Shown here in pieces: positions 1 to 8,089 of a stretch of DNA of 35,002 nucleotides. A model generated the notes under the pieces. That model was given only the letters and a program-made list of their open reading frames with translations, was not told where the DNA came from and did no database searches. The first letter of the stretch is position 1. Each line of letters begins with the position of its first letter. The DNA comes from Chloroflexota bacterium (lineage in GTDB: Bacteria > Chloroflexota > UBA11872), in assembly GCA_022820025.1 (NCBI GenBank), contig JAJEGF010000038.1, positions 136,827-171,828 on the forward strand. Reading direction: 5' to 3'. Position numbers and translations under genes: made by a program.

Positions 1-298
1 GTTTCATCAGCCGGTCCATGCGGCCCAGCCGCTCGGCCCGCTCGTAGATGCGCAGCCAGACGCAGGGCAAGGTCGGGTCGGTCTCGCACATGCCGTAGAC
101 GTCGGTCCCCCCGCACGGCCCGTCCCGCAGCCCCTTGGGGCAGGCCATCGGGCAGATGAAGGCCGTGTCCTGCAGGATGCAGTGCCCGCACATCTGGCAG
201 CCGAACAGCGGGCGCTTCACCAGGCGCTCCACCAACGTGAAGGCCTGAACCGGGGCGTCGCGCAAGGCTCGCTGCGCGGTCACTTGCGTAATGTTCAC
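1..298 (-). CDS. Methylenetetrahydrofolate reductase C-terminal domain protein (partial)
   Basis: About 99 residues are visible before the gene leaves the window. The segment carries a dense cysteine cluster: LFGCQMCGHC, FICPMACPK, RDGPCGGTD, GMCE and LPCVW. This is the pattern of the zinc-binding-like domain found at the C-terminus of some methylenetetrahydrofolate reductases or as a separate protein beside them in one-carbon metabolism. Two in-frame TGA codons lie about 30 nt upstream of the chosen GTG start at 298, so the visible N-terminus is short and this is a stand-alone domain, not the tail of a full reductase. It lies 70 nt downstream of the LysM gene on the same strand. The 3' end, and any reductase partner, lie outside the window. 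Domain recognition is from the cysteine pattern; a catalytic role is not shown. Confidence 0.75.
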   Translation of the reverse strand, partial: MNITQVTAQRALRDAPVQAFTLVERLVKRPLFGCQMCGHCILQDTAFICPMACPKGLRDGPCGGTDVYGMCETDPTLPCVWLRIYERAERLGRMDRLMK

Positions 299-368
299 GG
301 CGTACCGGGACCCGTCTGGCAGTTCAGGTCATCAAGTATATGGCCGGGGGCGCGCCGGCCACCCGCGC

Positions 369-986
369 TCAGGTCGACGCGCCGCTCTGCCCGGCAGCCG
401 GCGTGGGCCTCACCGTCGGCGGCGTGATCCGGCGTTCCGGAATCAGCAGGCGACGCCCGACAAACAGCTGCGACGGATCGGTGATCTCGTTGATCTCGGC
501 CAGGTCCTCCACCGTGACTTCCAGTTCCTGCGAGATCGCGTACAGCGTGTCGCCCGCCTTCACGGTGTACACGTCCGAGGCGTCTCCCCCGCCGGCAGCC
601 GGCGTCTCCGGCTGGACGCGCTCGCCGGGTTGCGGCAACTCGAGCTTCTGCCCCGCGAAAATGCTATTGGGATCGGCCAGCTGATTCTTGGCTTGCAGGT
701 CTTCGACCGTGATCCCGAATCGCTCGGCAATGGCGAGCAGCGTGTCGCCCGGCTGCACGGTGTACGTCTGCGGGGCTGGCGTGGGCGTGGGAGTCGCCTC
801 AGGTGTGGGTGTCGGGCTGGGCGTCGGAGTCTCCGCCGTCTCGGGCGTGACCGTGGCCGTCTCGGTCTGGAGGCCTACCACGCCGCCCTCCGTCGCCTGC
901 GTATACAGGACATACGCCACAACGCCCAGGATCAGCAGCCCAAGCACTCCCAGAACCAACTCGCGGCGCGAACTGTCCAGCCCCAC
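369..986 (-). CDS. Membrane-anchored protein with two LysM domains
   Basis: The 205-residue protein has a short basic N-terminus and one hydrophobic segment (about residues 8-29), then a Thr/Pro-rich linker (about 44-73). Two LysM modules follow, at roughly 74-117 (YTVQPGDTLLAIAERF) and 139-182 (YTVKAGDTLYAISQEL), each ending in the usual xGxxLxxP turn (AGQKLELP, VGRRLLIP). LysM modules bind peptidoglycan or chitin-type glycans, so an outward-facing wall-binding protein is likely. No catalytic domain is visible. The start is GTG, with a strong GGAGG only 3 nt away; the tight spacing leaves the exact start slightly uncertain. It is divergent from the nucleotidyltransferase at 1085, with 98 nt between. 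Confidence 0.88.
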   Translation of the reverse strand: MGLDSSRRELVLGVLGLLILGVVAYVLYTQATEGGVVGLQTETATVTPETAETPTPSPTPTPEATPTPTPAPQTYTVQPGDTLLAIAERFGITVEDLQAKNQLADPNSIFAGQKLELPQPGERVQPETPAAGGGDASDVYTVKAGDTLYAISQELEVTVEDLAEINEITDPSQLFVGRRLLIPERRITPPTVRPTPAAGQSGAST

Positions 987-1084
987 TCACCTCCGGCGCT
1001 TCCGGGTGTAAAACCCTTCATGCGGCTGGCCGACACAGCGCGAGTATAGGCACGCGACGGCGGACTCGGACGTACCATGCGTGG

Positions 1085-1813
1085 ATGCACGCGCTTGTAC
1101 TGGCGGCGGGCTGGGCCACCCGGCTGGGATCCATCACCGGCGGCGGGCCGAAGCACTTGCTGCCCATTGGCTCACGCACGGTCATTGACTTCGTGGTGGA
1201 CCGCCTCGGCGCGGTCCCCGAGGTCGAGCACGTCACGGTCATTACCCACGACGTGTTCTTCCCTCTGTTCGTGGAGTGGGCGGCCGCTCGGCAGGGCCGA
1301 CCGCCGGTGACCGTGATGAGCGACGGCACCAACTCGCTGGACACCCGGCTCGGGGCCGTTGGGGACATGGCCCACTTCATCCGGGAGTCGGGCATCGACG
1401 ACGACCTGCTGGCTATCGCCGGCGACAACCTGTTCGACTTCGACCTCGCGCCGCTGGCGCGGACGGCGCGCCGCGACCTGGTCGTGGGGCTCTACGACGT
1501 CGGGTCGCTCGAACTCGCCACCCGCTATGGCGTGGTCGAAATCGACGATGCGGACGTGGTGACGAGCTTCGTCGAAAAGCCGGAGCGCCCGCGCAGCACG
1601 CTGGCCTCGGCCGCCATCTACGGCATACCCCGCGCGCATCTCGGCGTCGTGCAGGCCTTCATGGACGCGGGCGGTGACCCGGACAAGTCCGGCGAGCTGA
1701 TCGCCTGGCTGCATACCCACGAGCGCGTACTGGGGCAGGTGTTCTCGGGTCGCTGGATCGACATTGGCAGCCCCGACGAGTACGCGCGCGCCCAGGCTGA
1801 ATTCGGCGGGTGA
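1085..1813 (+). CDS. Sugar-phosphate nucleotidyltransferase
   Basis: The 242-residue protein has the nucleotidyltransferase signature at its start: AAGWATRL at residues 7-14, then PKHLLPIG at 22-29. The metal-binding GDNLFDFD lies near 112, VEKPERP near 163, and the C-terminal WIDIGSPDEYARA is typical of the family. These enzymes activate a hexose-1-phosphate with an NTP to give an NDP-sugar and pyrophosphate. There is no left-handed beta-helix acyltransferase extension, so this is a minimal form closest to glucose-1-phosphate thymidylyl- or uridylyltransferases. The substrate cannot be read from sequence. Several sugar-nucleotide-type SDRs lie within 9 kb, consistent with a role in surface polysaccharide or glycolipid precursors. 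Confidence 0.88.
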   Translation: MHALVLAAGWATRLGSITGGGPKHLLPIGSRTVIDFVVDRLGAVPEVEHVTVITHDVFFPLFVEWAAARQGRPPVTVMSDGTNSLDTRLGAVGDMAHFIRESGIDDDLLAIAGDNLFDFDLAPLARTARRDLVVGLYDVGSLELATRYGVVEIDDADVVTSFVEKPERPRSTLASAAIYGIPRAHLGVVQAFMDAGGDPDKSGELIAWLHTHERVLGQVFSGRWIDIGSPDEYARAQAEFGG

Positions 1814-1850
1814 CAGCAGCCCTGCCCGCGATTAGAGGATCCTCGGAATC

Positions 1851-2399
1851 ATGAGCGTCGTCCTGGCGCTGGCGCTCGGCATCTCCAGCGGGCTCAACCC
1901 TTATGTGACGGTGGCGATTACGTCGGTCGTTGCGGCTCGCTCCGACTTGCTGACGCCGGCCCCCGCGTTCGCTTTCGTGGCCTCAACCGGGATGTTCGTA
2001 GGCGCGCTGCTGCTGCTGCCCATCGACATCTTCGCGGACAAGTTCCCGAGGAGCGGCGGCCTCATGGACCGCGTGGGCTGGGTGCTGCGTCCGGTCGCCG
2101 GCGGCATTGTCGGCGGCGCGGCCATGGCCGTTGCTGGACCCGGAGTAATCCTTGGGGTTGCGCTTGGCGCCGTTGCCGCGCTGGCCACCCATGCCCTGCG
2201 ACTGCGCACCCGCCGCCGTGTGCAGTGGAGGATGCTCGGATTTGGCCGAATCGTCTTCGGCGCCTATGGCGACTTCGGCAGCGGCATCGTCGCCATGATC
2301 GCGTTGCTCGTCCCCCCGCTTGGCCTCGCCATCGCCGCCAGCGCGCTGATCGCCGCGCTGCTCGTGGACCGCCGCTGGGGCGGCGAAGAACCGACCTAA
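1851..2399 (+). CDS. DUF4126-like integral membrane protein
   Basis: This 182-residue, strongly hydrophobic protein has about five membrane segments. SGLNPYVT near the N-terminus and PIDIFADKFP around residues 56-65 resemble the conserved blocks of DUF4126 membrane proteins, whose function is unknown. It starts 37 nt after the nucleotidyltransferase and is probably co-transcribed with it. Its TAA stop overlaps the stop of the convergent pabB gene by a few bases, so there is no room for a conventional terminator between them. Confidence 0.75.
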   Translation: MSVVLALALGISSGLNPYVTVAITSVVAARSDLLTPAPAFAFVASTGMFVGALLLLPIDIFADKFPRSGGLMDRVGWVLRPVAGGIVGGAAMAVAGPGVILGVALGAVAALATHALRLRTRRRVQWRMLGFGRIVFGAYGDFGSGIVAMIALLVPPLGLAIAASALIAALLVDRRWGGEEPT

Positions 2400-3880
2400 G
2401 CGGTCGAGCCCTCCGAGACACCCAGCGCCTGCAGCACCCCGCGCGCCTTGTGCTGGGTCTCGGCGTATTCCAGGTCCGCGTCCGACTCAGCCACGATTCC
2501 GGCGCCTACGTGCAGGTGGCCAACCCCGCGGCGGCGTTGCACGGTGCGGATGGCCAGGCTGGCGGTGAGGCCGCCGTCGAAGCCCAACGCAAAAATGCTG
2601 CCGCAGTACGCCCCCCGACGTACCGGCTCCAGTTCGTCGATGATCTGGGAGGCTCGGATCTTCGGCGCGCCCGTAATGGAGCCCCCGGGCCAACAGGCTT
2701 CCAGCAAGTCGGCCGCCGAGACGCCGGATCCGAGTTCACCGCGCACTTCCGAGACCAGTTGCCACACCGTGGGCAGCGCCTCGGTCTGCCAAAGCGCGGG
2801 CACGCTGATCGAGCCTGGACGACACACCCTTCCGAAGTCGTTGCGCAGCACGTCCACGATCATCACGTTTTCCGCCCGGTCCTTGGGACTGGCCCGCAGC
2901 CGGGCCTCGGCGGCGGCGTCAAGGGCCTGAGTTCGGCCGCGAGGAGCGGTGCCCTTGATCGGTCGCGTTCGCGCCCGGCCACTCGGGTCAACACGCAGGA
3001 ACAACTCCGGCGACGCGCTGGCCAGTTCGACCCCATCGGCTTCCAGGTAAGCGCCGAAGGGAGCGGGATGCGCCGCCGCCAGGCGCTGGAATAGCTCCAG
3101 CCCCGGCTCTCGCGCGTCAAACTCGATCCGTCGCGCCAGGTTCACCTGGTAGCAATCGCCGGCGGCGATGTAGTCCTTCACCGCCGTCACCCAGCGCCCG
3201 AACTGACGGCGGTCCGCGTTCGTGTGGGCGGTTCGCGGCGCGGTTGGTGAGGCCGGCGTTTCGCGAACGCACAGGCGTGACTGCACCAGGGTGCAGAGGT
3301 CGTCGGGGTCGCGCCCGCCGTGCGATGTCGCGACAATCCAGCCCTCGCCGCTTTGGGCGTCGCGCGCCAGCACCCAGTCGTACACGCCAAACCACATCAG
3401 GTCGGTGGGCACCGGCCCGGGACAGCGGTCCGGCAGGACCTCGAGCTCGTAGGCGGCGTCGTAGGCGATGTAGCCGATCGCGCCGCCGGCAAATGGCGGC
3501 AGCGAGCCGTCGGAGACTGGAGTGCCACGAGCGACAATCTCCTCGAGTGCCGAGAAACCATTGCCCGGCAGCCGGCCGCGAACTTCGGAAACCACGCCAC
3601 TGGCTGTCCACCGCACGGTGTCGATCGGGTCGGCCGCCAGGTAGGACCAGCGGCCTTCGCCCGACGTGTCCGATCCGCCCTCCAGCACAGCAAGGCCCGG
3701 CAGGTCTCGGAATCCGTCAGTCAACAAGCGCAGCGGCGGCAACCCGGCAAGTCGCAGCACGCGGCCTGCCTGTCCGTTCGTATGAATACTGGGCACGATG
3801 TCACTGTCGCGTGCCGCGGGCAGAGAAACTTGTGACATGAACGGACGCCGCGAGACTGGGCGCGGAATGGGGCCGCTCAT
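2396..3880 (-). CDS. pabB: Aminodeoxychorismate synthase component I
   Basis: The 494-residue protein belongs to the chorismate-binding family. The N-terminal half contains VLEGGSDTSGEGRWSYLAADP-like sequence (quoted in part: GRWSYLAADP). The catalytic half carries GDCYQVNLARR, APFGAYLE, RPIKGTAPRG, PGGSITGAPK and HVGAGIVAESDADLEYAET. The lysine in PIKGT is diagnostic: PabB uses it as a nucleophile, while anthranilate synthase TrpE has alanine there. The enzyme converts chorismate, with ammonia from a PabA glutaminase, to 4-amino-4-deoxychorismate for folate synthesis. No pabA or pabC is in the window. The start is ATG 3880; an in-frame ATG at 3838 is a credible alternative because recognisable family sequence begins only near residue 40. 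It is divergent from the HypE-like gene, with a parS site between. Confidence 0.9.
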   Translation of the reverse strand: MSGPIPRPVSRRPFMSQVSLPAARDSDIVPSIHTNGQAGRVLRLAGLPPLRLLTDGFRDLPGLAVLEGGSDTSGEGRWSYLAADPIDTVRWTASGVVSEVRGRLPGNGFSALEEIVARGTPVSDGSLPPFAGGAIGYIAYDAAYELEVLPDRCPGPVPTDLMWFGVYDWVLARDAQSGEGWIVATSHGGRDPDDLCTLVQSRLCVRETPASPTAPRTAHTNADRRQFGRWVTAVKDYIAAGDCYQVNLARRIEFDAREPGLELFQRLAAAHPAPFGAYLEADGVELASASPELFLRVDPSGRARTRPIKGTAPRGRTQALDAAAEARLRASPKDRAENVMIVDVLRNDFGRVCRPGSISVPALWQTEALPTVWQLVSEVRGELGSGVSAADLLEACWPGGSITGAPKIRASQIIDELEPVRRGAYCGSIFALGFDGGLTASLAIRTVQRRRGVGHLHVGAGIVAESDADLEYAETQHKARGVLQALGVSEGSTA

Positions 3881-3913
3881 CCTAGCGCCGCCTTGGCAGA
3901 CGCCGCCGGTTCT

Positions 3914-3939
3914 CCGGATGTTTCACGTGAAACATCCGG
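3914..3939. promoter_or_regulatory. parS: parS-type ParB-binding site (first)
   Basis: A perfect 26-bp palindrome is centred on TGTTTCACGTGAAACA (3919-3934). The 16-bp core matches the classical chromosomal parS consensus exactly, and the five flanking bases on each side (CCGGA/TCCGG) extend the symmetry. ParB/Spo0J nucleates on such sites to organise and segregate the origin region. It sits in the gap between divergent pabB and the HypE-like gene. No parA or parB lies in this window. The identification rests on the exact core match. Confidence 0.93.
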
Positions 3940-3952
3940 CCAGGACAGCCTC

Positions 3953-4969
3953 ATGAGCCTGCCGACCGGCAAGCTGCCGCTGCCGCTGCTGCGACGGGCG
4001 CTGGGCCGGGTCCCGCGCCGCGACCCGGCGGTGCTTGTGGGAGCAGAGCCGGGCGAGGACGCGGCGGTCATCGATCTCGGCGGACCCGAGCTCCTGGTCG
4101 CCGCCGCCGATCCGATCACCTTCGCCGCCGCTGACATCGGGACCTATCTGCTGGCGGTCAACGGCAACGACTTGGCCGTAATGGGCGCCGAACCACGATG
4201 GCTCCTGGCCACGGTGCTGGTCCCGGCGGGTACCACGGCCGATCAGATCCAGGCCTTGCTGGCTGATGTGGCCGAGGCCTGTTCCGCGGCCGGCGCGGCC
4301 CTGGTGGGTGGGCACACCGAAGTCACCGACAGCGTGACCTCGCCGATTGTTGCGGGAACACTGCTCGGCACGGTCGGCCGCGACGCACTCATTCGCACCT
4401 CCGGCGCGCGCCCGGGCGACGCGCTGTTGCTAGTTGGCGACATCGCAATCGAGGGCACGGCCATCCTGGCAGGCGACCACGCGGATGCGCTGCGGCGTGC
4501 CGGCGTCAGCGAGGCCGACATCCGGACGGGCGCCGCACGGCTCGAAACGCCGGGCATCTCCGTACGTCCGGCGGCCGCCGTCCTGCAGGGGATAGCCGAC
4601 GTCCATTCCATGCATGACCCCACCGAGGGCGGGCTGACCAGCGCGCTGCACGAAGTCGCGGAGGCGGCCGACGTCGGACTCGTAATCGATCGGGACGCGG
4701 TGCCCGTGCTGCCGGAGTGCCGGCGTATCTGTCGCGCGCTGGGGCTCGACCCCTATGCGCTGCTGGCCTCCGGCGCCCTGCTGGCCAGCCTGCCGGCCGG
4801 TCAGGTGTCCGCGGCGCTGACGGCCCTTCGAACAGCCGGCTCGACGGCCGCCCTCATCGGCGAAGTCACCGCGGCAGCCGAAGGCAAGCGTTGGACGGTC
4901 GGCGGCCGCGAAGTCCCCATCCCCGCGGTCGAGCGCGACGAACTGGCGCGTTTCCTGGAATCGGTCTGA
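3953..4969 (+). CDS. HypE-like AIR synthase family protein
   Basis: The 338-residue protein belongs to the AIR synthase superfamily (PurM, ThiL, HypE, SelD). GEDAAVIDL, ADPITFAAADIG, NGNDLAVMGAEP and LVGGHTEVTDS mark the N-terminal ATP-binding half; MHDPTEGGLTSALHE lies in the C-terminal half. The closest overall pattern is the HypE-like subgroup. True HypE helps make the cyanide ligand of [NiFe] hydrogenases, but no hydrogenase or other hyp gene is present, so its substrate is unknown. I choose ATG 3953 because a start at 3893 would translate straight through the parS palindrome; family-like sequence begins at KLPLPLL. Threonine aldolase follows after 44 nt. Confidence 0.82.
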   Translation: MSLPTGKLPLPLLRRALGRVPRRDPAVLVGAEPGEDAAVIDLGGPELLVAAADPITFAAADIGTYLLAVNGNDLAVMGAEPRWLLATVLVPAGTTADQIQALLADVAEACSAAGAALVGGHTEVTDSVTSPIVAGTLLGTVGRDALIRTSGARPGDALLLVGDIAIEGTAILAGDHADALRRAGVSEADIRTGAARLETPGISVRPAAAVLQGIADVHSMHDPTEGGLTSALHEVAEAADVGLVIDRDAVPVLPECRRICRALGLDPYALLASGALLASLPAGQVSAALTALRTAGSTAALIGEVTAAAEGKRWTVGGREVPIPAVERDELARFLESV

Positions 4970-5013
4970 CGCGCCGGTACCATTCACCAGTCCGACACCG
5001 CGCTGGCGCCACC

Positions 5014-6066
5014 TTGTCTAACTCGGTTATCGATCTCCGCAGCGACACGCTTACTACCCCCACGCCCGCGATGCGCCGGGCCATGGCGGAGGCGGAGGTC
5101 GGCGACGATGTCTTTGGCGAGGACCCCACCGTGCAGTCGCTCGAGGAGCGCTGCGCGGAGATGTTCGGCATGGACGCCGGACTGCTCGTGGCCAGCGGCA
5201 CGCAGGGCAACCTCTGTTCCCTGCTCACCCACTGCCGTCCGCGGCAGGAAGTCATCGCTGAACGCGGCTGCCACGTGGTGACCTGGGAAGTTGGCGGTTG
5301 GGCCTCGTTGGTCGGGGTCACCATGGCCGCGGTCGATGCGCCCAACGGCATCCTGACGTCGGATCTGATTCGCGGCGCGGTCAAGGCGCCGAACGTCCAC
5401 CTGGTGGACACGCACCTGGTCTGGATTGAGAACACCCACAACACGGCGGGCGGCACCTGCACCCCGCCGGAGCGGATGGCCGAACTGGTTCAGACTGCCC
5501 ATGAACTGGGCCTGCGGGTGCACGTGGACGGCGCCCGCATTTTTAACGCCGCCGCCGCGCTGGAGTGCCCGGTGGCCGACCTGATGCAAGGCGCCGACAG
5601 CGTGCAGTTCTGCCTGTCCAAGGGCCTCGGCGCGCCGGTTGGATCCTTGCTATTGGGATCGCACGACTACATTCACGAAGCGCGACGCGTACGCAAGATG
5701 GTTGGCGGCGGGATGCGGCAGGCTGGCGTCTTGGCGGCGGCCGGGCACGTGGCGCTGAATGAGATACCCCAGCGACTCCCGCAGGATCACGCCAACGCGC
5801 GCCTGCTGGCCGAGCTGTTGAGCGACACCCCCGGCCTGACGGTGGACCCCGACGCCGTGGCGACCAACCTGGTTTTCTTCGACATCGCGCCCGAGCTAGG
5901 TCTTCCGACAGAGTTCGAGGCCCGGCTGGACGCGGCGGGCGTGCGAGTCGTCGGGTTCAACGAGACCGGCCGCTGCCGCGCAGTGACGTATCACCAGGTT
6001 TCCACGGACGACATCCAGCGGGCGGCCGAGATCATCCACGACTGCGCCGCCACCGCCGGCGGCTGA
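5014..6066 (+). CDS. ltaE: Low-specificity L-threonine aldolase
   Basis: The 350-residue PLP enzyme of fold type I opens directly with the family hallmark VIDLRSDTLTTPTPAM and GDDVFGEDPTV. It continues with IENTHNTAGGT, VHVDGARIFNAA and the Schiff-base motif LSKGLGAPVGS, with the lysine at about residue 203. It cleaves L-threonine or allo-threonine to glycine and acetaldehyde. The TTG at 5014 is chosen because the conserved N-terminus starts five residues later and no ATG or GTG is nearer in frame; the longer open frame upstream overlaps the HypE-like gene and is not coding-like. An SDR gene begins 1 nt after the stop, suggesting one transcript. Confidence 0.92.
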   Translation: MSNSVIDLRSDTLTTPTPAMRRAMAEAEVGDDVFGEDPTVQSLEERCAEMFGMDAGLLVASGTQGNLCSLLTHCRPRQEVIAERGCHVVTWEVGGWASLVGVTMAAVDAPNGILTSDLIRGAVKAPNVHLVDTHLVWIENTHNTAGGTCTPPERMAELVQTAHELGLRVHVDGARIFNAAAALECPVADLMQGADSVQFCLSKGLGAPVGSLLLGSHDYIHEARRVRKMVGGGMRQAGVLAAAGHVALNEIPQRLPQDHANARLLAELLSDTPGLTVDPDAVATNLVFFDIAPELGLPTEFEARLDAAGVRVVGFNETGRCRAVTYHQVSTDDIQRAAEIIHDCAATAGG

Positions 6067-6067
6067 C

Positions 6068-7105
6068 GTGCGCGTCCTGGTCACCGGCGCGACCGGGAAC
6101 CTCGGTCCCTTTGTGATCCAGGCGCTGCGCCACGATGGCCACGAGGTTCGCGCCCTCGTTCGCGAATCCAGCGACCGATCCTGGCTCAACGCCAACCGGG
6201 TGGAGACCGTGGAAGGCGACATCATGAAGCCGGAAACATTGGGCGCGGCGGTGGATGGCATGGCCGCCGTGATCCACCTGGCCGGCCTGCATGACTCCTG
6301 GGCCCCACGCGCACAGGACTTCTTCGAGGCCAACGTGGACGGCGCCTGCAACGTGCGGGACGCCGCCCGAGCGGCCGGAACCCATCGCCTGGTCTTCGTC
6401 AGCAGCGGATCCACCATCGGCGAGGAGGAAGGCGAGGTAGGCAACGAGAACACCGAGCGGCGGGATTACGCCCTCAGCGACTACGAACGCTCCAAGGTCG
6501 AGGCGGAAGCCGCGCTGCTTGACGACGGGTCGGCGCTCGATGTCGTGGTCGTCAACCCGGGGACCGTCTATGGACCCGGCGACGCCTCGGGCACGGGCCA
6601 GGCTCTGATTGGCGCGTTGAGTGGCCGCCTGGGCGTTTCAGTTGACGAGCCCGTGGCCTGGGTCTACGTGAAGGACGTCGCGCGCGGGATCGCGCTGGCC
6701 CTGGTTCGCGGGCGGCCCGGGGAGCGCTACATCCTGGCCAGCCACAACTTGTCGCGGCTCGCCTTTCTGCAGCGGGCGGTGGAACTGGCCGATCTCGACT
6801 ACCAGATCAAACCGGCCTCGCCCCTGGCCTGGCAGGCCTTCGGCCTGATTTACAGCCTGCCGGCCTGGATCAAGCGCCAGCGCCCGGTGATCTCGCGAGC
6901 CGCCGTGCAAATTGCGCTACATGGCAGCCAGCTCGATGGGTCGAAAGCCGAGCGCGAACTCGGCCTCACGTACACCGCGCTGGACGATGGCCTCAATGCG
7001 ACGCTCGATTGGCTGCATGAGGCTGAACTGGTCGATCTCCCCGAAGAAGACGACGACGAACCGACCGAGGAGGAGCCGTCCGATGGCGATACCCAGCGAG
7101 GCTGA
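6068..7105 (+). CDS. NAD(P)-dependent epimerase/dehydratase (extended SDR)
   Basis: The 345-residue protein has the N-terminal Rossmann motif GATGNLG (residues 7-13), DGMAAVIHLAGLHD, the catalytic serine region VSSGSTIG, the YERSK dyad (YxxxK) and NPGTVYGPGD. These identify an extended short-chain dehydrogenase similar to dihydroflavonol reductases and sugar epimerases. The substrate is not evident. The C-terminus is acidic (EEDDDEPTEEEPS) and overlaps the methyltransferase start by 23 nt, indicating translational coupling. It starts with GTG immediately after the threonine aldolase stop. Confidence 0.88.
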   Translation: MRVLVTGATGNLGPFVIQALRHDGHEVRALVRESSDRSWLNANRVETVEGDIMKPETLGAAVDGMAAVIHLAGLHDSWAPRAQDFFEANVDGACNVRDAARAAGTHRLVFVSSGSTIGEEEGEVGNENTERRDYALSDYERSKVEAEAALLDDGSALDVVVVNPGTVYGPGDASGTGQALIGALSGRLGVSVDEPVAWVYVKDVARGIALALVRGRPGERYILASHNLSRLAFLQRAVELADLDYQIKPASPLAWQAFGLIYSLPAWIKRQRPVISRAAVQIALHGSQLDGSKAERELGLTYTALDDGLNATLDWLHEAELVDLPEEDDDEPTEEEPSDGDTQRG

Positions 7106-7802
7106 GGTCGAAGCCGACACCAGAGACTACTACCGGGCGCGCGCCCCGGAGTTCGAGCAGTGGATTCTGCGCGAGGGCCGCTACGCGCACGGTCCCGAGG
7201 CCGACGCTTCGTGGCATCGGGAAATGGCCAAGTTGCAACAGTTCGTCGGGTCGCTGACCGACGCCAGCGTCTTCGAAGTGGCGTCAGGCACCGGCTGGTG
7301 GACGCGCCTCCTGGCCGCGCGCAATCGCGTGATCGCCTCCGACTATGCGCCCGAAATGCTCCACGAGGCGCGACAGCGGGACGAGGATCATCTGCCGCTT
7401 GGCCGCTGCCGGGCCGACGCCTACCGGTTGCCCGCCGGCGATGACTCCGTGGATGCCTGCATGTTCGGGTTCTGGCTGAGCCACGTGCCCATCGCGCGCT
7501 CCCAGGAGTTCATCCGCGAGGCCGCGCGCATCGTGCGGCCCGACGGTTGGATCGTCCTGGTGGACTCGAAGCAGGCGGAACACTCGGGCGCGTCCGACCA
7601 GTTCGTGAAGGGCGACCGCGTGCAGCGTCAGCACCGGCGCCTGAACGACGGCCGCGAATTCACGATCTGGAAGATCTACTGGTCGCCCGAGGAATTGCGC
7701 TCCCTGCTGGGCCTCGTCTGCACCGAGGTTGAAGTCATCCAGACCGACCACTTCTTCATCGGCGCCCGCGGTCGAGTCAAGGCTCCGGCCTCGCAGGACT
7801 GA
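7083..7802 (+). CDS. Class I SAM-dependent methyltransferase
   Basis: The 239-residue protein contains motif I of class I methyltransferases, VFEVASGTGWW (residues 63-73), followed by the acidic SDYAPEM block that contacts the SAM ribose and the post-motif ADAYRLPAGDDSVDACMFGFWLS region. IVRPDGWIVLVDS corresponds to motif III. The acceptor substrate is unknown. ATG 7083 lies inside the end of the preceding SDR gene (23 nt overlap); the open frame extends further upstream but would overlap that gene heavily. The pair may act on the same small molecule, which is inference from coupling only. Confidence 0.87.
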   Translation: MAIPSEAEVEADTRDYYRARAPEFEQWILREGRYAHGPEADASWHREMAKLQQFVGSLTDASVFEVASGTGWWTRLLAARNRVIASDYAPEMLHEARQRDEDHLPLGRCRADAYRLPAGDDSVDACMFGFWLSHVPIARSQEFIREAARIVRPDGWIVLVDSKQAEHSGASDQFVKGDRVQRQHRRLNDGREFTIWKIYWSPEELRSLLGLVCTEVEVIQTDHFFIGARGRVKAPASQD

Positions 7803-7834
7803 GCCTTCAAGGCGTATCCGGCCGACGAGCGGGC

Positions 7835-8038
7835 TTAGACGGACTTTGAGTTTGGCCCGCCGAGCCGCCTCTCGATGCGAACCAGGCGCTCGCAGAGGGT
7901 GTCCATTCGGCTCGAAAGCGAGCGGATCTCTGCTCGCACATCGCGCCACAGCACCATGTTGAACCCCCCGAGCCCCAGCAACACGACAAGCGCCGCCCCG
8001 ATGACGGTGGCCAGAACCAGGACCGCATCCCCGCTCAC
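7835..8038 (-). CDS. Small membrane protein, N-terminal TM then coiled coil
   Basis: The 67-residue protein has one long hydrophobic segment (about residues 4-28, VLVLATVIGAALVVLLGLGG), then a charged heptad-like helix: RAEIRSLSSRMDTLCERLVRIERRL. It starts at GTG and lies 51 nt downstream of another tiny membrane gene (8090-8257) whose layout is the mirror image, coiled coil first and membrane segment last. I do not recognise a named family. Similar TM-plus-coiled-coil mini-proteins are, from memory, common in environmental Chloroflexota. The pair may form a membrane complex. Confidence 0.65.
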   Translation of the reverse strand: MSGDAVLVLATVIGAALVVLLGLGGFNMVLWRDVRAEIRSLSSRMDTLCERLVRIERRLGGPNSKSV

Positions 8039-8089
8039 GCTGAGCCCCGCCTGATCCGTGGGCGCATGGTGATTCCAAATCCCCCCAAG

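Noticed and set aside
3893..3952. Upstream start for the HypE-like gene
   Set aside because: It would translate the parS palindrome, and the added residues have no family similarity.
4717..5013. N-terminal extension of the threonine aldolase frame
   Set aside because: It overlaps the HypE-like gene in another frame and is Arg-rich; conserved aldolase sequence starts right after TTG 5014.
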